From the NCBI RefSeq assembly GCF_004375085.3, contig NZ_SNAQ03000002.1, positions 62,001 to 126,000 of the forward strand: 64,000 nt of DNA, written 5' to 3'. The notes under the pieces were generated by a model. It was given only the letters and a program-made list of their open reading frames with translations. It searched no databases and was not told the DNA's origin. Every line of letters starts with the position of its first letter. Positions within the stretch are counted from its first letter, which is position 1. This DNA is from Lewinella sp. W8. GTDB taxonomy: Bacteria; Bacteroidota; Bacteroidia; Chitinophagales; Saprospiraceae. Below are positions 1-10,051 of the stretch, in pieces. Made by a program: the position numbers and the translations under genes.

Positions 1-3000
1 GTGGTCCTTCCGGGACCATTACCCTGGCAGTTGACGACTGCGACCAGGCCTATTGTGATTCGCCCACGGAGGTAATTGTCCCCATCATTTCCACCGTCGG
101 CGACATTGCCGGCCCCACCGAGGTTTGCAAGGGCCAGAGTGCCAGCTATTCACTGCCAAAGTGGATGACGGTTACCTACGACTGGGAGGTAAGCGACGGC
201 ACGATCAACGGAGATAATGACGGGCACGTGGTGAACATTACCTGGCCGGAGGTGCCGGGCACTTACGTGATTGAGGTCAGCTACGGCAGCGATTTCCTGA
301 ATGGCCTTCCCAATCACGAAGGAGATGATTGCTACGGTACCGCCCGACTGGAGGTAACGGTGCTGGGGGACTTTAACATCGTAGGGCCCAACCAGGCCTG
401 CGTGAATCAGACCAGCTTCTTTTTTGGCAACAGTGATTTTGGGGGCGCCACCTTCGATTGGAGCATTGACGGCTTCCCCGCTTTCGATCAGTCGGGCATC
501 AGCGGATACTCCGTTGACTGGAGCCTGCTGCCAGGTCCCGGAATTTACACCGTGATCGCAACGGCCAATAGCCCGGGTCCGGGAGATTACTGTGTACCCA
601 CCCAAACCCAACTGGTCATCGTATCGGAGGCCATTGACCCGACCATCGACGGTCCGGCGGACTACTGTGTCGGCGAGCCCGTGGTATACAACGTACCCTC
701 CCCCGCCGCCGGATACAGCTACTTCTGGACGGCCACCGGCGGTACGGTGACGGCCGGAAATGGCGGTCCTACCGTAACGGTTGAGTGGACGACCCTGACC
801 GGGGCCACCCTGACGGTGGTGGGCCAGGACGGTGATGCGCCCTTCTGCCAGTCCAATCCCTTCACCATTAACCCCGTCACCAAAGACTTCGTGGGCAGCC
901 CCATCATTACGGGGCCAAATGGCTGCACCAACAGCCTGGCTACTTACGGCATTAGTGTCCCGCAACACCCTGACGCTACTTACGCCTGGTCCGTTAGTCC
1001 GGACAGCCTCGGCAGCGTGATTGCGGACGGGGACACCCCCACGCCCACGGTGCAGTGGAACGCCGACGCCGGAACGCCCACCATCAGCGTTACGATCTCC
1101 CTTTGCGGTCAGGATCTTGTCCTGACCGAAACGATTACCCTCACCGCTCCGGTAGAACCTATCATCACGCAAATCGGTGATTTATGTCCCGGAGGATCGG
1201 TCGACCTGCAGGTGCAGGCGGGGCTAACGGTAACCTGGAGCCCCGGAGGTTCAACCGCTAACCCGCTGACGGTAACTACTCCGGGTAACTACGTGGCCAA
1301 CACCGTTGACGCCAACGGTTGCCCGGCGGTAGCGACCTACGAGGTTGAAGAGGTAGACGGCCCCGCCGTTGACCTTTCGGCCGACGGTCCGCTGGAGATT
1401 TGCGTAAACCAGGTGCCCATCCCGGTCAGTACGACCCTCACGGCAACGACCGATGCGGCCAATACCATTGAGTGGTTCTGTGGCCCCGACTCTCAGGGCC
1501 CGGCGGCGGTAGGTAATACTACCTTCACCCACTTCTTCAACGATACTCCCGGAGTGTTCGCCTACGTCGCCGTGGTTACCGACCCGAACGGCTGTACGAC
1601 GACCTCCGACCCCATCATCATCCGTCACACCATTTGCTGTGGGGAGCCCTACAAATTTATTTTCCCCGACCAGCATACGGCCTTCGGAACCCCCCGTAGT
1701 CCAGACTGCGACATCTGGGACCTGGACGCCACCTTCCCCCCTGACTCCGTCGATGCCGACGGTTGGGACCTGAGCAATCTGCCCGACGACAGTCAGGTAC
1801 TGGGTCCATTCGGAGTCAACGGCCTGAGCGTGCGGCCGTCCGAAGCGGGATGCTGGGACGTTTACCACCGCATCTCCGTCTGGAGTGAACCCAATACCAC
1901 CGTCTATACCGACCAGAACGGTCAGGATTCCATAGTCGTGGATTCCATCCTCTGCAGTCGGGAGCTTCCCGTGAAAATTTGCGTGCCCTTCCTGGCCGAT
2001 TTTGACAAGGATGAAGACTGCGGTAAAGTGTTTTTTACCGACCTGACGGACATTGACCCCATGCAGGTGAGTGGTCCGCTGACCTACACCTGGGACTTCG
2101 GTGACGGCAGTCCCACCAGCAGCGCCACCAACCCCATGCATCAGTATGGTGCCAACGGTACGTATACCGTTACCCTGACGGTGACCGACGGAAGCTGTGA
2201 GTCTACCGCCACGATGACCTTTACCGTCACGGATCTCCCCGATAGTGACTTCACCACCAATCCGACCAGCGTCTGTGTGGACGAGCCCGCCACCTTTAAC
2301 GGCACGGGAACGGACGTCATTAAGTGGGAGTGGGACTTTGGCGACGACGCCAGTTTCGTCGGCAACGGACCCCAGCACACCTATACTTCCGCCAACACCT
2401 ACGTGGTTACCCTCATTACCACGAACAGCGCGGGCTGTATGGACACCATCACGAAAAACATCGAGGTCCACCCGGCTCCTGCCCCCGACACCATCGCCTA
2501 CGACGAGCTGATTATCTGTGAGGGGAGCAACACCATTCTCAGTATCCTGCCCCAGGCGGGGGCCACTTACCTGTGGACGACCGGAGACACCGGTACGAGC
2601 ATCAGCGTAAATACCGCCGGGGTATACGGTGTTACCATCACCACCGCCGATGGTTGTGAATTGGTGCTTGACCCGGTTGAAGTGCAGGTGGTTCCCCTGC
2701 CCGACCCCAGTTGGGTCGGTAACCCCTTCATCTGTGACAACGGTAGTACCACGCTAACCGCCCTGGCGGGAGGAGGACATACCTACCTCTGGATCAACAC
2801 CGCCACGGGAGAAAGCGTAACCACCCGCGACTACGAGGTTAATTTCTCCCCCGGTAATACAATTCAGGTCATCGAGCTGACGGTCACCAACGTCTTCGGC
2901 TGCGAGGCGCAATCCATCATTACCGTCGAGCAGGTGATCAGTCCTACGCCAATCCTGGCCATTACCGGCGGAGACTGCGAGGGGGACGGTAGCACCATTA

Positions 3001-5402
3001 CCGTTACGAACCCCGAACCGGACGTGGAGTACACCTGGAACACCGGAGCCACCGGCCTGAGCATCTTTACCTACCAGGCTGGAACCTATACGGTGGTGGC
3101 GACCAATACCATTACGGGTTGTACGGGTACGGACCAGGCCGTAATCAACCCCCTACCCGACCTGTGCATCGTGCCGGTGGGATGTTACGAAACCTGCAAA
3201 CCGGACACCCTGTGTGCACCCGTAGGGGAGTACACCTACCAGTGGACCTTTAACGACGCACCGATTCCCGCCAGCGACGGCGGCCAGAACCGTTGCATCA
3301 TCGTGGAAGCAGAAGGGAAGTACAACGTGGTGGTGACGGACATCAACACCAACTGCGTCAACACCAGCGGCGACCTGTTCCTTGAAGTCATTAACTGTGA
3401 TGATCCCTGCGAGGACCTGATCACCCGCATCGCCCCCTACGACAAACCCAACGACGTTGGAGAATGCTGTTTTGATATTTATTACGCCGGAGCACCGGAA
3501 CAAGTGACCGCCATTGAAATCATGGCCATGGGAGCTGATCTGGGCATCGTTCCGGGAACGATCAATCCGGCCTTCGATCTCGTTTTCCGACCGGATGACG
3601 CCACCATTCAGCTCACCCAGAGCGGAGGTGGCTCAATCCCCACCAACGCGACGACCCAGAGCCTGCTGGCCCTCTGCCCGATTGACGCCACCGACGATCC
3701 CCAGACCATCATCGTCAAATACCTCAACGCCGATCTGGAAATCGTCTGTAGCGACACCCTCATTACGGAGTGCCCCGTGGAGCCGGACTGCGTGTTCATC
3801 ACCCAGGACAGCCTCTTCTGTGGACCCGAGCAAACCCTGACCCTTACGTTGACGGTTTGTAATCCGCTGGACGCTACCTTCGACGTTGGTTTCCTGCAGT
3901 TACTGCCCCTGACACCGGCCGCCGGCGTCGATCTTCCGATTGATCTGCCCATCTTCCCGGCCATGCTGCCCGGAGAATGCCGGGACTTCACCATCACCCT
4001 CTCCGATTTACCGCCGGGCGAAGATTTCTGCTACGACCTTGTGGGCCATTCCGCTAATCCGAATGAAGACCCGTCAGCCCTTTGTTGCTCCCTCGGTGAC
4101 GAACGTTGCCTGGAGGTTCCGGACTGTGACCCCTGCGATGACCTGGGCGTCCGCCGGGTCCGGGAACTGGATGATTGCTGCTACGACATCGTGCTCTTCA
4201 ATGAAGTAGACATCCTCCCCATGACGGGCATCGACCTGTGCCTAATCGGCGCGGACGGAGGCCTGAGCGTCTACACCGAGCTTGGTGAACCCTGGGTAAC
4301 AACCGCGGGAGCCAGTGGTGGTATGGTGAGTATCCGTCCCGCCGACGGCGGGGAATTACCCCAGAACACCTTCCGCCTGCCCCGGGTATGCATCGACGAT
4401 AACGAAACGGCCTTCCACCAGATTGAAATCAAGTGGTTGAGCGGGGACAGCATCGTGTGCCGTGACACCATTGAGGTGTTCTGTGAGCCTCCGTGTGGTT
4501 ACCTCACCGAGGAAGTCATCGTGTGCGAGGGCGACGCCTACGTATGGACGGGCACCATCACCAACACTTCTGATTTCGTGATGGACCACGCCTACATCAC
4601 CTTTGATCCCAGCCTCGGATTAAGTGCCTGGAATACCGAAATTCCCTTCTCGGGGCCATTAGCGCCGGGAGACTCCGAAACCATCAGCATCATAATCGGG
4701 TCCCCGGCCGGCCCCCTGGATTCGATCTGCTTTACCGTCTCCTTGCACGAGGTGGCGGACGGTGACCTGCACCTGAATTGCTGCAATTTCGAAGTCTGTA
4801 TTCAGCTGCCCGATTGTCCGATTACGCAGTGTGTCTGCGACGAGAAGTTCTTCAACGACATTGGTCAAGGATTCACTGGCGAACCGGCGCCCGGTTCCAT
4901 ACTGGATTACACCTTCAGCCCCGTGGCCGAATTCACGGGTTGCGATTCGCTGACCTGGCTGGTGCGCCCGCTGCCCGGAGGAACCCGCGAGGTAGTGGGA
5001 ACGGATTACGTTCAGGAATACAGTTTCCCCAGTCCTGGTCGCTACCAGGTGTGCATGCGGGTCACCCGCACGCTGGCCAACGGTGAAACCTGTGAAGAAC
5101 AGATTTGCCGCACCATCAGAATCAACCAGGGTATCTCCACCGATTTCGTTCGGGTGTACCCCACCCCGGCCACTAGCTTCCTGACGGTTGAAAAACCGCT
5201 CATCACCGATAACCGGACGTCCACCACGCTGGAGTTGATCGACCTCAATGGTCGTCAGGTTCGGAAATATCCGAGCAACCTGCAACGGGAAGAAGGCGAA
5301 GACCTCTTCACCATCTCCCTGGAGGGCATCAAACCGGGCGTTTACCTGCTGCGCGGCAATACCGACGCAGGCCCCTGGGTCAAGCGGATAATTGTGCAAT
5401 AA
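1..5402 (+). CDS. Giant secreted PKD/cysteine-rich protein, T9SS type A cargo (5' end outside window)
   Basis: The frame is open from base 3 with no start in the window, so the N-terminus lies upstream; the visible part is about 1,800 residues. Ig/PKD-like repeats fill the first half. Two canonical PKD domains, with WDFGDGSP and WDFGDD motifs, lie near bases 2000-2460. The second half (about 3400-4820) alternates two cysteine-rich module types, one starting DPCEDL/DPCDDL and the other PDCVFIT/PPCGYLT. The end (about 5150-5402) is a T9SS sorting domain: VYPTPATSFL, LIDLNGRQV, then PGVYLLRGNT. The family is exported by T9SS and is usually anchored on or released from the cell surface, in adhesion or as scaffold. 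No enzyme domain is visible. A hairpin terminator follows. Confidence 0.9.
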   Translation, partial: GPSGTITLAVDDCDQAYCDSPTEVIVPIISTVGDIAGPTEVCKGQSASYSLPKWMTVTYDWEVSDGTINGDNDGHVVNITWPEVPGTYVIEVSYGSDFLNGLPNHEGDDCYGTARLEVTVLGDFNIVGPNQACVNQTSFFFGNSDFGGATFDWSIDGFPAFDQSGISGYSVDWSLLPGPGIYTVIATANSPGPGDYCVPTQTQLVIVSEAIDPTIDGPADYCVGEPVVYNVPSPAAGYSYFWTATGGTVTAGNGGPTVTVEWTTLTGATLTVVGQDGDAPFCQSNPFTINPVTKDFVGSPIITGPNGCTNSLATYGISVPQHPDATYAWSVSPDSLGSVIADGDTPTPTVQWNADAGTPTISVTISLCGQDLVLTETITLTAPVEPIITQIGDLCPGGSVDLQVQAGLTVTWSPGGSTANPLTVTTPGNYVANTVDANGCPAVATYEVEEVDGPAVDLSADGPLEICVNQVPIPVSTTLTATTDAANTIEWFCGPDSQGPAAVGNTTFTHFFNDTPGVFAYVAVVTDPNGCTTTSDPIIIRHTICCGEPYKFIFPDQHTAFGTPRSPDCDIWDLDATFPPDSVDADGWDLSNLPDDSQVLGPFGVNGLSVRPSEAGCWDVYHRISVWSEPNTTVYTDQNGQDSIVVDSILCSRELPVKICVPFLADFDKDEDCGKVFFTDLTDIDPMQVSGPLTYTWDFGDGSPTSSATNPMHQYGANGTYTVTLTVTDGSCESTATMTFTVTDLPDSDFTTNPTSVCVDEPATFNGTGTDVIKWEWDFGDDASFVGNGPQHTYTSANTYVVTLITTNSAGCMDTITKNIEVHPAPAPDTIAYDELIICEGSNTILSILPQAGATYLWTTGDTGTSISVNTAGVYGVTITTADGCELVLDPVEVQVVPLPDPSWVGNPFICDNGSTTLTALAGGGHTYLWINTATGESVTTRDYEVNFSPGNTIQVIELTVTNVFGCEAQSIITVEQVISPTPILAITGGDCEGDGSTITVTNPEPDVEYTWNTGATGLSIFTYQAGTYTVVATNTITGCTGTDQAVINPLPDLCIVPVGCYETCKPDTLCAPVGEYTYQWTFNDAPIPASDGGQNRCIIVEAEGKYNVVVTDINTNCVNTSGDLFLEVINCDDPCEDLITRIAPYDKPNDVGECCFDIYYAGAPEQVTAIEIMAMGADLGIVPGTINPAFDLVFRPDDATIQLTQSGGGSIPTNATTQSLLALCPIDATDDPQTIIVKYLNADLEIVCSDTLITECPVEPDCVFITQDSLFCGPEQTLTLTLTVCNPLDATFDVGFLQLLPLTPAAGVDLPIDLPIFPAMLPGECRDFTITLSDLPPGEDFCYDLVGHSANPNEDPSALCCSLGDERCLEVPDCDPCDDLGVRRVRELDDCCYDIVLFNEVDILPMTGIDLCLIGADGGLSVYTELGEPWVTTAGASGGMVSIRPADGGELPQNTFRLPRVCIDDNETAFHQIEIKWLSGDSIVCRDTIEVFCEPPCGYLTEEVIVCEGDAYVWTGTITNTSDFVMDHAYITFDPSLGLSAWNTEIPFSGPLAPGDSETISIIIGSPAGPLDSICFTVSLHEVADGDLHLNCCNFEVCIQLPDCPITQCVCDEKFFNDIGQGFTGEPAPGSILDYTFSPVAEFTGCDSLTWLVRPLPGGTREVVGTDYVQEYSFPSPGRYQVCMRVTRTLANGETCEEQICRTIRINQGISTDFVRVYPTPATSFLTVEKPLITDNRTSTTLELIDLNGRQVRKYPSNLQREEGEDLFTISLEGIKPGVYLLRGNTDAGPWVKRIIVQ

Positions 5403-5430
5403 TCCCTATGCTAATCTTCGCATAAATGTT

Positions 5431-5463
5431 GAGGGGGCGCTGATTCGGCTGCCCCCTCTTTTT
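5431..5463 (+). terminator. Rho-independent terminator after the giant T9SS protein
   Basis: GAGGGGGC and GCCCCCTC form an 8-bp perfect stem around a 12-nt loop, followed by TTTTT. It lies 28 bases after the stop codon. The T-run is on the plus strand, so it ends transcription of the upstream gene. Confidence 0.8.
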
Positions 5464-5575
5464 GTCCCGTTGCGGCAGAAAATTTCGGGCGGGAAGTATT
5501 TTGATGGCCGAAGGCAGGTGCCTAGTTTCCTGGTCCGGCGCCCAGTTGGTTGGATCATGCCAACGGAATGCTACA

Positions 5576-6829
5576 TCACATCAGCTTCAGGTCGGTGCCC
5601 GACCAGCCGGGAAAGAGATCTTCTCCACCATCTACGCCCAGGTGCTGGGCGGCTACGCCGGAGAAGACGGACCGGAAGTCGGTGGTTACGGGCAGGTCCC
5701 GGCCATCTTCCAGGTTGGCTACCTTCAGGGCGGGTACGTCGCCGTAGATTTTTCCTCCCCGCACCGAATTACCCAGCACGAAGAGGCAGGAGCCCCGGCC
5801 GTGATCGGTGCCGAACGAGCCGTTTTGCTTTACCGTCCGGCCAAATTCGGTCATGGTGAGCAGGCACACCTCATCCTGGTGGGCGGCAATGTCCCGCCAG
5901 AAGTTGCTGATGCAGGCGCTGAGGTCGTTGGCGCGTTGGGTGAACCCACCAAAGGCTCCACCCTGTCTGGAGTGGGTATCCCAGCCACCGCTTTCGGCAA
6001 AGGCAATCTCCAGTCCTACCCCCGCCTTGATCAACTGGGCGATTTGGCGGAGGCTTCTGCCCAGGGCGGAATTGGGGTACCGTACCCCGCGGGCGGGCTG
6101 ATAATTGTCCAGTTCCGCTTCGGCGAGCATCTGGGTGGCATCCAGGGTTACCGAGCCCGAGGACCGCAGCAAATCCGCCGAAGTTTGCCGGTAGAGGGCT
6201 TCGAAGCCTTCCGAGGCGGCGTTGCCGCCCATCCCGGCGGGCAATCCCGCAGCGAGCCGAAGGTCCTCCAGGCGTTCCACCGAAATCGCGTAGGAGGTCC
6301 CGTAGAGGCTTCGGGGCAAGGCGGGCGTGAGGCTTACGGCGCGAAAGGGCGTTCCGCTTCCGTCCAGTTGCCCGGCAACCCGATTCAGCCAGCCATCCGG
6401 AGTACTCTTCCGACCGGGGGTTCCGGCCTCCATGTAATCCTGTGCGTCAAAATGGCTCCGGCTCTGGTTCGGGGAGCCAACCCCGTGGACGATGGCCAAA
6501 CGGCCATCCTCGTAGAAGGGCAACAGGGGGGCCAGACTCGGGTGCAGTCCAAACCTGTCGTCGAGCGCGCGCACCTTATCGTTGCCCGTTCGGGCGGCAT
6601 CCATCACTAATCCGGGGCGCAGCTCCTTCAGGTGAGGATCGTTCAGGGGTTGGACGGCGGCCAGTCCGTCCATCGCCCCCCGTTGAAAGATGGTCACCAG
6701 CACCTTTGGTCGGGTGCCGTTGGGCTGGCGGTAGTCGCGGGCCGCGGCCCGCACGAAGGTGGGCACCCCGCCAAGGGTAGCGGCAAATAGGGCGATGCCG
6801 GAATTTTTGATAAACGCTCTGCGTTGCAT
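5576..6829 (-). CDS. DUF1501 family protein, probably Tat-exported
   Basis: 417 residues. The N-terminus MQRRAFIKNSGIALFAATLG has a twin-arginine start and a hydrophobic segment, followed by an Ala-rich cleavage region, so Tat export is likely. The body matches DUF1501 (sulfatase-like fold, no assigned reaction): PKVLVTIFQRGAMDGL near residue 42, GWDTHSRQGG near 287 and TEFGRT near 337. The DUF1800 gene lies 33 bases upstream on the same strand; this pairing is found widely in Bacteroidota and Planctomycetota, which suggests a joint role in the envelope. The biochemical function is unknown. Confidence 0.9.
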   Translation of the reverse strand: MQRRAFIKNSGIALFAATLGGVPTFVRAAARDYRQPNGTRPKVLVTIFQRGAMDGLAAVQPLNDPHLKELRPGLVMDAARTGNDKVRALDDRFGLHPSLAPLLPFYEDGRLAIVHGVGSPNQSRSHFDAQDYMEAGTPGRKSTPDGWLNRVAGQLDGSGTPFRAVSLTPALPRSLYGTSYAISVERLEDLRLAAGLPAGMGGNAASEGFEALYRQTSADLLRSSGSVTLDATQMLAEAELDNYQPARGVRYPNSALGRSLRQIAQLIKAGVGLEIAFAESGGWDTHSRQGGAFGGFTQRANDLSACISNFWRDIAAHQDEVCLLTMTEFGRTVKQNGSFGTDHGRGSCLFVLGNSVRGGKIYGDVPALKVANLEDGRDLPVTTDFRSVFSGVAAQHLGVDGGEDLFPGWSGTDLKLM

Positions 6830-6862
6830 GGCAATTGATTTTGGGGTTAAAGGAGGATCGTA

Positions 6863-8848
6863 CTACTGTCGCTGAAATTCCGGCGAACCGAGGATCAGGC
6901 CCACCGTCCGGGCGAGGCTTTCCCGCTCGGGTGCCACCACGGCTTCGTCCGGCATCACCTGGCTCCCTGCGGCCACCGCCACTTTATCCGCAAATCGCGG
7001 GTCGTTCAGCACCGGCAGCAGCAGTTCCTTGGTTTCGGAATGATCCCGGCCGGGCAACAGTAGGGGCAAGTAGGTGTCCAGGGCCGCCGTTGGAGACTCA
7101 GGTTCCCGCCCTTGGTTGACGGAAAGCACGTCCACGGGGAGGCCAGGAATCTGGTTGCGGGCTAGCTCCAGGCCAAAATTCATGCGGTTGAGCAGGGCCG
7201 CGCCGTTGGTCCACTGAGTCGCCTCGTCCGGATAACCGGTCGGTGCCTGATAGGCATAGAGGGGCTGTCCCATGCGGGTTAACCACTGCGCCAGGGCGCG
7301 AGGATGCTCGGGGGCCTGACCAAGTGCCCGCACACTGCTGACGACATATTCCAGCGGCGTTCTGATTTTTTCGGTGCGCGAAGCCCAGAAAGCTTCCGAT
7401 TCCACCAGGGTGATCATCACTTTTTTCAGATCTCCCTCGCTCCGCAGGAAGGACTCGGCCAACTCGTCCACCAGCTCGGTGGGTGGTGCATCGTTCACGA
7501 ACCGCACGGCCAGTTTAGTGGCTAGGTGGTGGGCCGTCGATGGATGCAGGGCCACGCGGTCGAGAATTTGCTCTCCTTCCTCCACACCGCCGCCCGCCGG
7601 GAAGCGCTGTCCGAGGATAACCTTTTCTTCCGCATCGTGGCGTCCGGGATCAAAGTAGAATGCATCGCGGAGCACCGCCTTGCGGCGCAGTCCCGCCAGC
7701 CCCACCAAACGGTCGAGCTTTTTGGGTAGTGGATAAATTCGGGGGTCTACCTTCCAGCCGGTAAAGGCCCGGGCGGCTTCCTCAATATCCCGTTGGGTGT
7801 ATCCGCCATCCACTCCGAGGGTGTGCAATTCGAATAATTCCCGGGCGTAGTTTTCGTTCACCCCCGGCTGCTGCATAAACTGTTTAAGTTGAGCGGCACT
7901 GATCGGGCTATTCTCATCGCTTCCCATCCGCTTTTGGAGCAGGTCTTCACCGCTTCTGGTGGGCATCAGGGTTTCGACGCCCTCCGCCGCGTTGGAGCGA
8001 TTGTTGTCCAGATAAATCAGCATAGCCGGATGGCGGGCGGTGGCGCCCAACATCTCCCGGAAGTCCCCCAGTACGTGGGGACGGATGGCGTCGCGCTCGT
8101 AGGCCAGCACGTGGGGGGCACCGTCGTTTACCCGGGTGATGGATACATTAAAGTGGTTGAACCAGAAATCCGTCAGCACCTCTTCCAGCTGATTTTCTGA
8201 CTGAACGGCCCGGTCAATCTTTTGGGCCATAAGTTGGTACATGAGATCTTCCATCGGTTCAAAACCCAGTTGTTGCCCCAGGCGGGTGAAGCGGGCATAC
8301 TGGCTCTGGTCCTCCGGGCCGGGCAACTCCTCTACGTTGAGGATGCGGTTGAGCTGACTGGCCTGTCCGGCCTCTTCGGCCAGTTGGTCCCGGTTACGCG
8401 GTCCGGCGGCCATGCCGCCGCCCATATCTCCCATCCGACGACGCAGGACCGCCTGCACGTCTCCGTCCGCCTCGGCGATCTCCTCCCGGAGCATCATCGC
8501 ACCAAAGATCAGCTTAACACCGGCAGAGGGATATTTCTTGCCAATCTCCTGGGTGGTCATGCCCAGGGCCGGATATTTCCTCCTTAACTCGGCCTCCAGC
8601 TGGCGGTCCTCCTGGGGATTTAACTGCTCCGAAAGCCAGTTTTCAATGCCCTCTTCCAGCAACTGATCCACTTCTCCGGGGCGAGCGCCGTAGGCCAGCC
8701 GGTCCAGTAAATGAGCGGCCGCCTCCCGTTCCGTCAACCCCGCTTCCGCGTACGGAAGGTCTAATTTGGGAGCCCGTTCGGCGGGCGAGAAGTAACTGAA
8801 TCCACCCCAGCTCAATAGCAGGCCAAGTAATAAGATAATTTTAGGCAT
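6863..8848 (-). CDS. DUF1800 family protein, exported
   Basis: 661 residues when started at the ATG at 8848, which gives MPKIILLLGLLLSWGGFSYF, a clean signal peptide or anchor. An in-frame ATG at 9010 would add 54 charged residues before the signal and would overlap the divergent kinase gene, so it is rejected. DUF1800 features are visible: HLLDRLAYGARPGEVDQL near residue 38, LTDFWFNHFNV, NYARELFELHTLGVDGGYTQ and ARAFTGWKV. The family has no established activity. It is the first gene of a two-gene unit with the DUF1501 protein and is divergent from the LytS-type kinase across a 150-bp gap. Confidence 0.88.
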   Translation of the reverse strand: MPKIILLLGLLLSWGGFSYFSPAERAPKLDLPYAEAGLTEREAAAHLLDRLAYGARPGEVDQLLEEGIENWLSEQLNPQEDRQLEAELRRKYPALGMTTQEIGKKYPSAGVKLIFGAMMLREEIAEADGDVQAVLRRRMGDMGGGMAAGPRNRDQLAEEAGQASQLNRILNVEELPGPEDQSQYARFTRLGQQLGFEPMEDLMYQLMAQKIDRAVQSENQLEEVLTDFWFNHFNVSITRVNDGAPHVLAYERDAIRPHVLGDFREMLGATARHPAMLIYLDNNRSNAAEGVETLMPTRSGEDLLQKRMGSDENSPISAAQLKQFMQQPGVNENYARELFELHTLGVDGGYTQRDIEEAARAFTGWKVDPRIYPLPKKLDRLVGLAGLRRKAVLRDAFYFDPGRHDAEEKVILGQRFPAGGGVEEGEQILDRVALHPSTAHHLATKLAVRFVNDAPPTELVDELAESFLRSEGDLKKVMITLVESEAFWASRTEKIRTPLEYVVSSVRALGQAPEHPRALAQWLTRMGQPLYAYQAPTGYPDEATQWTNGAALLNRMNFGLELARNQIPGLPVDVLSVNQGREPESPTAALDTYLPLLLPGRDHSETKELLLPVLNDPRFADKVAVAAGSQVMPDEAVVAPERESLARTVGLILGSPEFQRQ

Positions 8849-8998
8849 GGTGTCTGTTTTTGATGCTCTGGGAACGACCGGAAGTGATCCAATTGATTTT
8901 TCCATTCCCCGATTTCCGGGTGAAACGCCTGGATTCCGGGGTGAATCGCCCCGGGGCGCTTGCCGAATTCCGGGATTTCCCCGCTTCTTTGTGACACT

Positions 8999-10051
8999 AT
9001 GCAGGAGCAATTGTCAATCCAGTCCCGGGAAAATGTCCATCAGTGGATACTGCTTTTTTGTGCCGGGATCAGTCTGCTGTTCTCCGGACCAAGAATCCTC
9101 ATGGTCCTTTTCCAGGAAGATCCGGGGGTGATTGGCCTGGAGGGAGAATGGATGTTGCTCCAGGCCTTTACCAGCCTGGTGGTCGGATTCTTTGCCTATC
9201 TGGTCACCGCCTACTTCAACGTCTGGATCTACCGGCGCTTTCGTGGGCCCCGGCAACGGATTTTCTTTACGATTACGCTCAATTTTTTCGGCTTCATTTT
9301 CCTTTCCGTGCTGGCCTGGATACTGCATGAACGCATTGCGGGAGCAGTGGAATATCCGGAGCTGTTACGGCGGAATTACGTGGGTCGGATTTTTGTGGCG
9401 ACCCTATTGATCGTGGCTGCGGTCTACCTGTGGGTCTATTTCCGCGCCAATCAACGGATGATGCTCGAAAATGCCCGGATCAAAGAGTTGCACGCCGAGG
9501 CACAGCTCACGGCCCTGCGGCATCAAATCAACCCACACTTCCTGTTTAATTCTCTGAACACCCTGAGTGCCGTGATCCGCACGGGCGACCGGGAACGGGG
9601 CGTCAACCTGGTGGACCAATTGTCTTCCGTCTATCGGTACGTCCTACGGGTCAACCGGGAAGCAACCGTACCGCTTCAGGATGAGATTAATTTTCTGAAC
9701 AACTTCGCGGATTTACTCCGCGCCCGCTTCGGTGACAAGTTCAACCTGCGGATACAGCTCTCCTCCGATTTGTTATCCCGGCACATTCCTCCACTGGCCC
9801 TGCAGTTGCTGCTGGAAAATGCCGTCAAGCACAACGTCATCAGCCGGTCTTCCCCCCTGGTAGTCGATATCGTTACCGAGGGTGACTGGGTCATCGTCAG
9901 CAACCCCCTTCGCCCCCGGCCCCATCAGGAAGGCGGGGGGGTAGGCCTGATCAACCTGTCGGAACGCTACCGCCTACTCCAGGCGCCCTCCCCCATCATT
10001 GAACGTCAGGAAGGCACCTTCCTCGTAAAACTCCCCCTGCTTAGCCCATGA
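8999..10051 (+). CDS. LytS-type sensor histidine kinase (His_kinase family)
   Basis: 350 residues from the ATG at 8999; an upstream in-frame ATG at 8960 would add 13 unlikely residues. Four transmembrane helices fill residues about 12-145 (segments such as WILLFCAGISLLFSG, LVVGFFAYLVTAYF, FFTITLNFFGFIFLSVL, VATLLIVAAVYLWV). A linker follows, then the family's phosphoacceptor motif QINPHFLFNSLNTL (His about 180) and an ATPase region with LLLENAVKHN near 275. No separate extracellular sensor domain is present, so the membrane helices may sense. The stop overlaps the next gene's start (ATGA), so the kinase and LytTR regulator are translationally coupled partners. Confidence 0.93.
   Translation: MQEQLSIQSRENVHQWILLFCAGISLLFSGPRILMVLFQEDPGVIGLEGEWMLLQAFTSLVVGFFAYLVTAYFNVWIYRRFRGPRQRIFFTITLNFFGFIFLSVLAWILHERIAGAVEYPELLRRNYVGRIFVATLLIVAAVYLWVYFRANQRMMLENARIKELHAEAQLTALRHQINPHFLFNSLNTLSAVIRTGDRERGVNLVDQLSSVYRYVLRVNREATVPLQDEINFLNNFADLLRARFGDKFNLRIQLSSDLLSRHIPPLALQLLLENAVKHNVISRSSPLVVDIVTEGDWVIVSNPLRPRPHQEGGGVGLINLSERYRLLQAPSPIIERQEGTFLVKLPLLSP

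Noticed and set aside
150-1172. Long minus-strand frame (340 codons) opposite the giant T9SS gene
   Set aside because: It is a mirror of the GC-rich third codon positions of the real gene, with no family motif and no signal. The same holds for frames at 1251-2471 and 4659-5399.
5462-6610. 382-codon plus-strand frame opposite the DUF1501 gene
   Set aside because: The opposite strand encodes a clear DUF1501 protein; the plus-strand translation is low-complexity Gly/Pro/Arg text without homology features.
8960-9010. Longer starts for both divergent genes (kinase from 8960, DUF1800 from 9010)
   Set aside because: The two extensions would overlap each other and place charged residues before a clear signal peptide; the internal ATGs at 8999 and 8848 fit better.
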